Part shown: positions 31,843 to 43,100 of the stretch, one piece after another | Layout of the letters: each line of letters starts with the position of its first letter | Numbering within the stretch: the stretch's first letter is position 1 | Source: Solen grandis | Lineage: Eukaryota; Mollusca; Bivalvia; Adapedonta; Solenidae | DNA: 64,000 nucleotides | Assembly (NCBI GenBank): GCA_021229015.1 | Contig: CM037778.1 | Span: forward strand, 17,367,214 to 17,431,213 | Direction of reading: 5' to 3' | Program-made: the position numbers and the translations under genes | The notes under the pieces: model-generated | What the model was told of the DNA's origin: nothing | The model's input: only the letters and a program-made list of their open reading frames with translations | Database searches by the model: none

Positions 31843-34165
31843 CAGACTACATGTAGTTAACTTACATATTGATATTATAAGCCATGGTTAGACCACCTTT
31901 ATGTCAATGATGAATTAAATGAAAGTTTGTAAATTTGTTTGATCGATTGGCTGCGAATGGTGCAAATATGAACAATCCCTTTTCATTAAAGGTGTCTTTA
32001 CATTTGCTTATATTTTCATATTAATTGATTTGCTATTTAGAAACCAAACTTATATTGTTATGGAGTCTTATTGTCTCTGCAAGAGGTTGATGATATTGAT
32101 TGGCAGACAAGACAAAATTTAGATAAAAGAAGTAAGTGCAATTGTCGTTAGATTTTATATTTTATCTGATTATGAAATTGAATACAATCATGTATAGATG
32201 GGTTTCATCATGTTAGAGTTTGTTCAAAATAGGTCATTCCATGCTTACTATTCAGTTTTGATTTAAAACTCAATTATTTTAGGTCAGTTTGGAAACTACT
32301 CAGTTTGACATATGCGTAACCCTTTGAAATGGTTTGAATGTTGGAACTGTTTTTGAGCTTGCGATGGTAAACAAGATTCAAACCGTCAACTGTTGAATCC
32401 ATATAACCATATTGTCATGACATTAAGAATATCTGGGGCACTTTTTGTTTTGATTTGTTGTGAGAAATATCTTTTGTGTTGGTGTTTAAATGTTATTTTG
32501 ATAGGTCATGTATTTTGATAATAGATACTTTATAGCTTAACATTTTTTTTCTGAGAAAACAGAAAATTATGAGCTTGGGTAGAGCAACAAATTTGTTAAC
32601 AAACATTTTTTAATGTTTCTTCCCAGTTATCTTTTACATTATGCTTTTAAACCATTAATAGCCATATGCATGTGTATGATCATCAAAATAATTTGTAAAT
32701 CATGTGACCTGAAATGTGTGCATGCTCACAAGTGTTTGATGGCTGATTTGTATACATAAACATGCATTTCATCTGCTGTCCTGTTTGATTTGATACAGGA
32801 AAGCACAATGCAAACATGTTCTATTGCCCACTTCAGATAAATGATCATTTACATTATGCTTACTCAGCCCCTCAATTTTATGGATTTAATTTCCTGCAGC
32901 ATTTTTCTTATGAGAAAACCTTCCAGCTGGTTTGGGGTGGGGATGGTCGTCGGTTCTACCGAGATGTTTCTGTGCACTTATGGTCTTCTTTCACCTGTCA
33001 TTAGCTGGACATTGCTACATCACTGAAAAGCCATGCAGCAATGGTGAACTCTATCACAAACACTTTATTTACATTATTCTTAAAACTCAGTCCCATTCAT
33101 ATGTTTGTATCTGTATAAATGGAAGTCACGTTTATTTCTGTTTTATTAAGGTTGAGATTTTTCTATAATGCATATCAAGTGATCAACTACTACATTTGTA
33201 AATTGTAAATATACGAAATAATATACGGTATATAATAATAATTATAATACATGTGTGTCATTATGAAATCCATTTATTATACATACAAAACATGCTTATA
33301 AATGATATTTAGAAGTATGAAATAACAATTTGTATAGTTATATTTTAAGTTCATATCTTCTAACAAAAATGTTGATGCATTTCTTTTTTTATAAATTTAA
33401 TGTTTACAATTAAGGCAAGCGCATCATGGCAAGACTGGAATAATTCTGGCCCTGTAATTAGGCTTTAAGCACAATTGCTGCACCCATTTACAAATCTATC
33501 CTTAACATCATTATACCCCAGATACAAAATATATGGGGGCTATATATTGGAGTCATAGCCATCAGTCTGTCGTTCTGTAGACGAGATTTGATCAGATTTT
33601 GATGAAACTTTACAAGACTGATAAGTACATAGCCTAGTTGCCCACATTTTTGGCATATCATCACATGGTAAGCTTGATTTTGAATGAGCTATGGTCCTTT
33701 GTTATATATCTCAAGACTTGTTTTCAAAGGTTTATTATAAATATCTGTCTGTATAAAGTAAAGGGTTTATGAGACAACCCACTCTATGATAGTTCCAAAG
33801 TTACTGTTCACTGGTTTAGATTTCAGCATAGTTGAATACAGATATTTTAGACTTGTATTCAAGAAATACGATTAAATATGTATGGATATTATGTCCCTCC
33901 ACATAATTGATGAAGAGCTTTCCCAGCAGATGATTTATTATTCATGTTATCATGATATTATTTGCCATATTGATTACATCTGTGTCGTGCATATCTGGAA
34001 CTCGTGGAGATTGCGACCAATTATCTATTGATTTTCTTGCTAGTGCAGTAATATTTTGTTAATCATAACAGTGTTGGGGATTTTTATGGTTTTGTCCTAA
34101 GTCTGTGGGAGCCAATGAGTTTGAAATTTTGAGTTGCAAAAAAAAATTGTCTCTTGGACTTTTTC
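31843..34165. other. Intergenic, gene-free, with SINE tail and repeat scraps
   Basis: No gene is supported. A type A SINE tail sits at 32911-33063. Near 33515-33640 a TATACCCC..ATATGGGGGC..CTGTCGTTCTG..GATGAAACTT scrap resembles heads of common molluscan repeats. Confidence 0.45.
32911..33063 (+). repeat. 5'-truncated type A SINE tail
   Basis: AAACCTTCCAGCTGG, CGTCGGTTCTACCGAG and TTAGCTGGACATTGCTACAT match the body of 8233-8498 in the same order; the tRNA-like head is missing. Confidence 0.65.
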
Positions 34166-34744
34166 AGCTCACCTGAGCACTTGTGATTCAAAGGTATCCT
34201 GTACGAAAAACTACTGCATTAAAAAAAAAAATTCAACAACCTGATATATAATAATATATTATATATCATTATATAATAATATATTATATATCATATATAT
34301 ATAAGGTCATCAATTAATTATTTTGAATGGGCAGCAACATACCAGGTACCTTTATTGTACTCAGGATAAGCTTTTGTGACTGACTTTTGTCCGTTGTATG
34401 TCATCAACAATTGCTATTGTGAACACTCTACTATAGAGGCCACAGTTTAAGCCCAATCTTCATGAAAATTGGTCAGGATGTTTGTCTACATGATTTCTCA
34501 GATGAGTTCAAAATTGGGTCACAAGGGGTAAAAAAGTAGGTCACTATGGTAAATTTTAGTAAAACCTTATGACCACTCTGGAATTAGCCACATTTCTGGC
34601 TTAACCATCATGTAACTTTGTCAGAATGTTTTTGTTTACATAATATCTCAGATGAGGTCAAAACTGGATTACATGGGGTCAAAAAGTAGGTCACCAAGGC
34701 AAATCTTAGAATAATCTTGTGAACACATTAGAGGCCACATTTTT

Positions 34745-35344
34745 AGTCCCCTACCGGTGTTTACACCGGAGGGGACTATAGGTTTGCCCTCCGTCTGTCC
34801 GTCCGTCCGTCCGTCTGTCCGTCCGTCTGTCCGCTCAAATCTGGATCCCGCGATAACTTAATAACTAAGCAAGCTAACTTGATGAAACTTGGTATATGAC
34901 TAGATGGCAAGTGTAGATTATGCACTCATTTTATTTTTGTTTTGACTAAAATTGTGGTTGCTATGGTAACGGAAATAGTGAAAATATGGCAAAAATGGGA
35001 TCCCGCGATAACTAAGCAAGCTAACTTGATGAAACTTGGTATATGACTAGATGGCAAGGTGTAGATTATGCACTTCATTTTATTTTTGTTCTTCGACTAA
35101 AATTGTGGTTGCTATGGTAACGGAAATAGTGAAAATATGGCAAAAATGGGATCCCGCGATAACTAAGCAAGCTAACTTGATGAAACTTGGTATATGACTA
35201 GATGGCAATGTGTAGATTATGCACTTCATTTTATTTTTGTTCTTCGACTAAAATTGTGGTTGCTATGGTAACAGAAATAGTGAAAATATGGCAAAAAATG
35301 GGATTGATTACCATATTGAGTCAAGGTGGAGCCGGTAGGGGACT
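34745..35344. mobile_element. Nested AGTCCCCTACCGG element with three tandem ~152-bp units
   Basis: Ends AGTCCCCTACCGG and CCGGTAGGGGACT are perfect 13-bp inverted repeats. A GTCCGTCCGTCC stretch follows the left end. Then GGATCCCGCGATAACT starts three near-identical units (about 34845, 34998 and 35149) each containing GATGAAACTTGGTATATGAC and TTGCTATGGTAACGG. The near identity of units points to recent amplification. Confidence 0.85.
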
Positions 35345-35809
35345 TTATGTGTTGCATACAACACCAGTTACTTGTTTACTCAAGTTTTCATGGAATTTTG
35401 TCAGAATGGTTGTTAACATCAAATCTTGCATGAGCTCAAACTGGGGCTCATGAGGTCAAAAAGTAGGTCACCAAGGTAAATCTTAAAGTAATCTTGTGAA
35501 CACTCTAGAGGCCACATAACTCGCTCAATCTTCATGGACTATGATCTGAAAGTTAACTTTGTCTACATGAAATCTTGAATGAGTTCGAAAATGGATCACT
35601 TGAGGTTAAAAAGTAGGTCACCAGGGCAAATCTTAGAAAAGCCTTGTGAACACTGTAGAGGCCACATTTTTAGCCTAACTATGTAACTTGGTCAGAATGA
35701 TTTCCTTCATGAAATCTTGAATGAGTTAATCAAAGAGCTCAGTGCGCTGAGAGACGGCAGCCGGATTAACAGGAAAAAAGCTGTGATTCGTTGGCGTTGC
35801 AGCTTTTAG

Positions 35810-36700
35810 TTAAAGTTTTGCATGCAAGTTACTATCAACCTTATACCTCAATAACCATTTATGGTTTTTACTTGAAAGTTTATGAATTTGTTCAGGGGCA
35901 CCAGACAACCAAGGAAGATAACTCTTGATTGAATATAAATTATGGCCCCTTTTTAACTGAAAAATTTTGGTTAAAGTTTTGCATGCAGTAGAAAATCTGG
36001 TTAAAGTTTTGCATGCAAGCTACTATCCAGCTTGTATCTCAATAATCATTCATGGTATTGACTTGAAAGTTTATGAATATGTTTAGGGGCATCAGACAAC
36101 CAAGGTTGATAACTCTTGATGGAATATATTACAAATTATGACCCCTTTTTAACTTTGAAATTTTGGTTAAAGTTTTGCATGCAAGGTACTTTCATGCTTA
36201 TATCTTAGAGTCCAGGCATGGGATTGATTTGAAACATCTTCAGTATGTTGAGGGGTATCATACTATCAAGGAAGATAACACTTGATGGAATATATAACAT
36301 ATATATAATACACACATATATAATTATGGCCCTCTTTAAACTTAGAAATTTTGGTTAAAGTTTTGCATTCAAGCTACTATCCAGCTTATATTTCAGAAAT
36401 TGTTTATGGTATTGACTAGAAAGATAAGGAGTGTTTTCAGGGGCATCAGAAAACCAAGGAGGATAACTTTTGGACTGAATTTTATACAAATTATGGCCCT
36501 TTTCTAACTTGGATATTTGGTTAAAGTTTTGCATGCACAGTGTTATTATGCTTATGTCTCAGTAACTAGGCATGGGATTAATTTCAGACTTCATTTACAT
36601 ATTAAGGGGTATCAGACTATCAAGGTATATCATTTTTGACTATTATTATGTACAGTGTGTGTGAAGGGCAAGAATTGAAACAGATTTCATTTGATTTAAT
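35810..36700. repeat. ~180-bp tandem units with GTTTTGCATGCAAG
   Basis: GGTTAAAGTTTTGCATGCA occurs near 35812, 35968, 36004, 36168, 36353 and 36522, each followed by TATC..CTTATATCTCA, ATGG.ATTGA, GGGGCATCAGAC and TATGGCCC. Diverged array. Confidence 0.75.
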
Positions 36701-37059
36701 GCTCTTGTTAATAATCATGCCTAACACAGCAATCTTACTCAGGTGAGCAACACAGTGTTATCTTGGCTCTCTTGTTTAAATTTACATTTAATATGTTTTT
36801 TTTTTTTCTACAGCACTTCGTAAGACACTGTGCACAAAAAACTGAATCTTTTATTAACATGCATTTTGAGCCAAAAATATCATTTTCAATGGCAACAATT
36901 GCAAGATTTTGTATTGAAGTGAAACTTGATACAAGATTGGTGTGCTTTTGTCAGTATGATTTTAAGTATTCCTTGCACTTATTTTAGTTGATGAATACTT
37001 TAGTTATTTTTGAGTTTAATATATCGTCTCTTGCCAATTAAAAACCAAAGGTTTTCTTT

Positions 37060-37412
37060 TAACACTCTAGAGGCTACATTTTGAAACTACATTTTCATGA
37101 AACTTGGTCAGAATATTTTTCTCCATAGTATCTTAGATGAGTTTAAAATGGGTCATATGAAGTTGAAAATTAGGTCACATTGTGATCACTTTGTATGTCA
37201 CATTTTTGTCTCAAACTTTATTGAACTTGGTCAGAATGTCTGTTTTCATTGAATCTCAGATGATTTTGAAACTTGTGGACACTCTAGATGCTACTATCTT
37301 TTTTTGCTATGTCTTCATCAAAAATACTTTGTAACAAAATAACATCATGATGCCTTCTTAACCAATCTTTCTCAGGTAACTGACACAGGGCCATCTTGGC
37401 CCTCTTTGTTTT
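37060..37412. repeat. 3' fragment of the CTCAGGTGAG family
   Basis: ACACTCTAGAGGCTACA, AACTTGGTCAGAAT and the end CTCAGGTAACTGACACAGGG..CTTGGCCCTCT match the 3' halves of other copies. Confidence 0.65.
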
Positions 37413-39431
37413 TGGTCAGCATTTAATTAAAATGTACCTTTATTTTTGCTTTGAAATGAAAGTTCTTGTAGTGATAAACTAATACATAATGACATTCATT
37501 TGATTTAACACCTGAGCATATAAACTTTTAAAGGGAGATAAGCCTGGTGAAGATATTTGAAAATTTAAGGGGACATAATTGAATCATTACTTAATCGTTT
37601 TGTGAAAGTGAGTTATACAGCATACATATTTCTGTATGTTATTGACAACCCTCCTAAATATGCACAGTGTATGGATAGATCTAGTGGATATTGTTTTTCG
37701 TTAAAGAAAACTTACTGGCTTTTTTTTTTAAATTTAATTTCAGATTTTTTTTATTATTTTTTGGGAGCTTGTGTAGTGGTTATTTAGTGGGCCATGGTAG
37801 TCATGTATAAATGATTTTTATATATGTACATTTCTTGGGAAGACATAATTACATTATACAATAATGTTGAATACTCAGTGTTTCTGTTTGTCATACGATA
37901 TGTGGGAAACAATAAAATATTTTGTTATGGATAGTATTATTTTTTTTAACTTCTTCCCTTCAACCTCATACATGTATACTCCGTGTGTATGTGAGAGAGA
38001 GAGAGAGAGAGAGAGTAAGAAGAAAGAATGCAAAACCTTGTTAACAAAGTTTGCTTTACTCTACATTAGCATTTCAATCTCATCATTATTATGAAAATTA
38101 TAAATTAATGGCCTTAAATTAATACATATGGAATATTCTAAGAAAACTTAATGGTAAATTGAAGCAGGAAAAAAAAAGAGTGCAAATAAATGTCCTGGTG
38201 CAAAGCTGTAGTGTACGTATAAATGTACAGTTAGATATGGCAGTTAGTCTTAAGCACAGTAATATATAATATTATAATACATTTTCTTATGTAATATCAG
38301 TGTCATTTACACCTTTGACAAATTCCGAACAAAACAGATTCCGACTGTGAGGCATCAGTTTCTGCATGCAGATCAAGTTGAAATGGTGTTATGGCAGCTG
38401 GAAAGTAAAGTTAATTTATGCATAGATAATAATAATAAAAATAAGATATTGATTTACGGAGAATATTGAACTCTCCAATCAGTGATTTTAATGGAAAAAA
38501 TAATTTTAAAATATGTAGAGATAGCACAAAGAACTTCCAGTTCCACAAATACATCAGGCATAAACATACAATGCTAAGGCCATAAAAAAATAGTTCCGTT
38601 TCTGGTCTCCCAACCAACCCTCTTTTTTAATGACTGACCCTAAAGATTTTTTTTACTTTTCTACCTAAAAATATTTTCTTTTTTATCTTTCTTTTCATGT
38701 AAAAAAAAAAATCCCAACCTGCCAACCTTCTTTTTTATTTGTTGGAGGCCAGAAACAAAACTTTTTTTTTTTTTTTTGCCTGATTAAAAAATTGACAAAT
38801 TTGAGAAAACCCGGTAATTAATTAATATCGTCTCGATAGAAATATCTGAAAATATTCAGAGAAGTGGGCTTGTGTAGAACATATTCAAATCAAGTGGAAC
38901 ATTTTTAACTTCTGATTCAAAGATAATTCATTTAATGATTATGTTTTAATTCTTAATTAAAGAATAAGGTCTACCTAGCCTATGCCCTAGCGATCTCTTT
39001 CACCTAAATTATTATGTATAATTGTTTATCAAATTGGATCACGAATATTCTTTTCAATATTTTAGAATTTGAATATTAATGTACTCTAATTTAAGCATGA
39101 TCAGAGATGTGAAAACCTAATGTATCTTCGTGGCATGATCAACATATAAATAATAAGACTGAATGAATTTTTGTCGTCTGCTGTGAATAGGTTTCAAACA
39201 TGGTAACTATATAATTAATGCTCATAGTTTATTTTTTCCATAGTTAAATTATTTTTATAGTTTTAAAAACCACATACATATTGAACTGCCATTCAAATAT
39301 TGTTTATATATATATATAAATATAAATATATATATATTTATTTTTAATTTTTTTTTTTTGACTGCCATTCAAATAATTTTTTTCGGACTTAGTGCATGTC
39401 TTCAATCGAATCCCAATATTGTTGACAAGCA
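37413..39431. other. Gene-free region upstream of SRF
   Basis: No gene is supported. It has a (GA)n microsatellite at about 37994-38016, several T tracts, and an AT-repeat (TATATATA) near 39306-39340. The last 350 bases before SRF are treated as its promoter. Confidence 0.45.
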
Positions 39432-39482
39432 CCATATATGGGCGTTTAACCCTTATTTGGGGAGTCCATTTGCCATACATGG
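39432..39482. promoter_or_regulatory. SRF: Cluster of CArG boxes upstream of SRF
   Basis: Perfect CC(A/T)6GG boxes at 39432-39441 (CCATATATGG) and 39451-39460 (CCTTATTTGG), plus a one-mismatch box at 39473-39482 (CCATACATGG), all about 310-365 bp upstream of the SRF ATG and spaced about two helical turns apart. CArG boxes are SRF binding sites, and vertebrate SRF promoters are autoregulated through them. Function here is inferred. Confidence 0.7.
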
Positions 39483-39725
39483 AGCGATCTACTTTAATTT
39501 TGCGCAATGATATATGAATCAATTAATGGTATTCCATTCATTAATTAGGCTATTTTAACCCAATATAATATCAACTTTAGCATTACAGAAATCCTTCTTT
39601 CACTATACTACATAGCTAACAGATGCTGTTTATTTTCGCGATATTGGTCTACAACATGTAAATGCTCCCTCCGCGCAGCACTATTTTATACGCGGATGTA
39701 TGGGAATTGTGTAATGCGGATCTCC

Positions 39726-39735
39726 CCGTTTATGG
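39726..39735. promoter_or_regulatory. SRF: One-mismatch CArG box near SRF start
   Basis: CCGTTTATGG, one base off the CC(A/T)6GG consensus, 60 bp upstream of the ATG. A TATA-like TATTTTATA lies at 39682-39690. Confidence 0.4.
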
Positions 39736-39794
39736 AAAACTCACAAACAAGGTTCTTCGATGAAAAAAAGACCGTAAGTAGCAAGTAGCAGGTT

Positions 39795-40109
39795 ATGCAA
39801 ACTGATTCTGAATTTCAAGACCTTAAAGTTCTGACAACACAACAGACATATAGTATGGATTTATTGAACGGTGGACATTTGGGAAATCAGCCAGCATTTC
39901 CCGGTCATTCGTTTGGAGGAAATAAACTTACACTGGAACAAGTGGACCCATCAACTTTTGATGAGGATTCGGACGACGATGAATTCTCGAAAGGAGTCAA
40001 GCCTGGGAAAAAGACAAAAGGCAGAGTCAAGATCAAAATGGAATTTATCGAAAATAAACTCAGACGATATACCACGTTCAGTAAAAGAAAGACCGGCATC
40101 ATGAAAAAG
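39795..40109 (+). CDS. SRF: SRF exon 1 (N-terminus, first half of MADS box)
   Basis: 105 codons, ends AAAAAG|GTGAGT in phase 0 right after GIMKK, so the MADS box is divided between exons 1 and 2 by a 5.8-kb intron. Confidence 0.97.
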
Positions 40110-43100
40110 GTGAGTGTACACCCGTAGTAGCCTGACCCATATTTGGTGGTGCTACTACAAGGAGCTGTGTATTGATTTGTTTTCATTCACGCCAATGACC
40201 GCCTTGAAATGGAATCAAGTGCAATCAGTAATGCATGTCCTGTAACAGTATACGTTTGATGATTTTTTGATGACATGATTCCTAATTCCTAGAGTAAGTG
40301 TTTAACCGTCTTCATGATGTACACTTTGGATAGAGGGAAAGGTTGCTGTAAATATTAGAAAATTCTGCACTTATATATTAACAGAGGGTGTGTGTGATTG
40401 TCAGAAATAACTGAATGTCAACTAAATTGTTTAAAGCTGAGATAATCTTGTCTTTGATCCAGGTTCAAATCCAGTGATTACTAATGCTCTATCCATTGGA
40501 AAATTGTTGTCTATGCACACACTTTGATTAGCAGTCATTTTGACTGTAAAAAACAACAAAGTAATTGAGACCTTCACTTGTTGTAATTGTATAATTATGC
40601 ATGTACTACACCAACAAACTGTATTTAATTCCTGTAAAATATTTTTTTTTTTAATCATACTGAGACATGTCAATCAGAGAATGTGTCAAAAACAGGGTCT
40701 AATCAGGCCTTGATGGAACTAAACCGAATATTCAAAAATTATTGATTGCCTTTTCCAAGGATTTGTATTTATACTAATTGTTGAAAAATGTGTTAATGGT
40801 GACCAGACCAACAGTAAATTAGGAGTTAGTGACAACCAAGGTTCTGATCGACCCTGGTGGCCGAGTGGTAAGAGCGTCTACCTCGGGTGCGGGAGGTTGT
40901 GGGTTAGATCCCTGGCATGACATAAGTCGTAAAAAATGGTACTGGCATAGTTCCCTTGCTTGGCGCTCAGTATATAAGGATAGTTGCAGGGCTGGGTGTG
41001 GTATCATGCCACATGTCTGCGGTGTGATACTGCAGTGTGGCAGCACTATATCTGTCTCAAGTAGACATTGTCTCCAAATGACTGAAATACTATCGGTGGG
41101 ACGTCAAACCAAACAAACAACCAAGGTTCTCACTAATACCTACTGTATACACTGGCATTTTAAGTACAGCAACCTATAAGATGCATCTTAATTCTCGGTA
41201 ACTTTCTTGGAAAAAACATTGTTTATTGCATCATATAAGGTATAATAGTGTTTTGTAATTTTTGCTGCTAGCCTTTTTGACAGACCGAAAGCAGTTAGTA
41301 ACGTCACTGAAAACCTGTATATCATCATATAAATTACACACCCCTCATCTGGAAAAAAAGGTGCATCTAATCTGCCAGTGTATACAGTAATTTGGAGTCT
41401 CCTGGACACCAGCTTTTGGGAAGAGGACTCCAGTATTAATATTTGGGAGGACCCCAATCTTTTCTTACAAATCTTTGTCAAAGACTAAGTTTTCAGAATC
41501 CTGGTGAGAAATCTGGATACTTGGAAATGGAATTGGTATATTTCTGTCTTGTAAAGCAAGATATTTAGGGCTATAAAAATTTGATAATCATTCTTGACTT
41601 TTAATTTGATAGTCTAAACATGCAGGATATCACAATACTATTATCACTAGCATAACTTCAACCTTTATGATGGTAGCAAATTCACCAGACTTCCAGTTTT
41701 AATTTTCCATAATTTAAAAAAGTGTATATTTTGAATTAACATTTCCAATGAATGACTGAGAAATCTAACAGACTTCTTGTCACAATTTGCTCTTATTAAG
41801 AAACATCTAAACCATATAAAATCACAGATTTATCATGGAAATATTTATTTTGTAAAACATTTTTCATCTGTAAGTATAATAGCTATTATGATTATACACT
41901 AGAAAAATAAAATTATATTTCATGAAATGAGGCAGCTGTTATGACTGTATATAAAAGTAAATATTCTATATATATAGGATCTGACACAAATTGTTATTTC
42001 ATATCAAGTTTTACTAAACAAGTTCAGGAAAATGTTATTAAGCGAGCCTCTGGCATTATATGTAACTTGTTAAATATAAGAAAATATATGATGGGTATAC
42101 GGCACGGAAAACAGCTGTTTGAGCACAATGTGATATTATAAATCTAGTAATGCTAATATCAATTCAAAAATATGCAAATACAAAACTGTGTTATGTCACA
42201 GTTGTTGTTATTGTGACATTAATGTTAGCCAGTAGTGAGTTAAACTGACATGCTGCCTGTGAGATGCACACCATATTTGAAGAGAAACAAATAGGGCTTT
42301 GTAGTATATCGGATGATTTTTAGATGAAATATCGAATTTATCATTCAGTCTCACCAAGCACATTATTTTAGACCATCATAAGTCTAGTCCTTACCTGGTT
42401 CTCTCAAATTATTTTACTTCAATTTCTTGGAATCGGACTCCATTTTTTCTCATTTGCTCATGCTTACAGAGTTTTCTCTGGCACGAAAATTTACCATTTT
42501 GACCCCACAAAATTGCTTAAATGACTCCAAGCTTTGTATTTCAAATTCTGTCTCTTTTTATAAGAAGGGCCGGGGTCATTATTTTGTCCAGCATTTGAAA
42601 ATATCTAGGGAAAACCCTGTGCATAAATATGTGGGAGGAGTCTCCCATCTTTTTGGAGAATCACAGTTCTTGGTAGGATTCTGTAACATAGTCTTCTATA
42701 AAGATATTTACCTGAAAGTCAGAGTCCTTCCTTCTACACTTGTAATCATACAAGAAGTGCTCAGAAAAACAAATGCCCTTTTCCAAGAAATTCCATGTAA
42801 GTAAGGTGTTTAGTGAGAGCCATGATAAGAATCATTTACTACTGCATGGTCTTTCAGAATCCTTATGAGATCCCTGGTGCCCGTTTCACTAAACTTCGTA
42901 CAATCAGATTTGATCTTAGTCATAAGTCTGTTGTTCTAGATAGTGTCTACTAATGTCTTATATTCACAATAAAACATGAAGAAAGTTGAACATTTCATTG
43001 CATTTTACAACTAACAAGAACAAAACATTTTACAAAAGGAAAATGTATTTAAATATTAACCATTATAATGTGATTTTTTTTTTTTATTTTTTAAGTACGT

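Larger units (their letters stand above)
34166..36777. repeat. Composite element with CTCACCTGAG / CTCAGGTGAG ends, nested insertions
   Basis: Left end AGCTCACCTGAGCACTTGTG, right end CTCAGGTGAGCAACACAG..TTGGCTCTCTTGTTT. The interior repeats GGCCACA..TTTTAG..AACTTGGTCAGAATG and GGTCAAAAAGTAGGTCACCA. Other members are at 44000-44880, 55564-55882, 60210-60946 and a 3' piece at 37060-37412. This copy is enlarged by the element at 34745-35344 and by TTTGCATGCAAG units. Confidence 0.75.

Noticed and set aside
40851..40920. tRNA-Leu/Ser-like gene
   Set aside because: Same reasoning: it is the head of a type B SINE repeated at 45547 and 14738.
42427..42804. 125-codon plus-strand ORF in SRF intron 1
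   Set aside because: No domain, no homology I recognise, no splice signals; length is compatible with chance in an intron.
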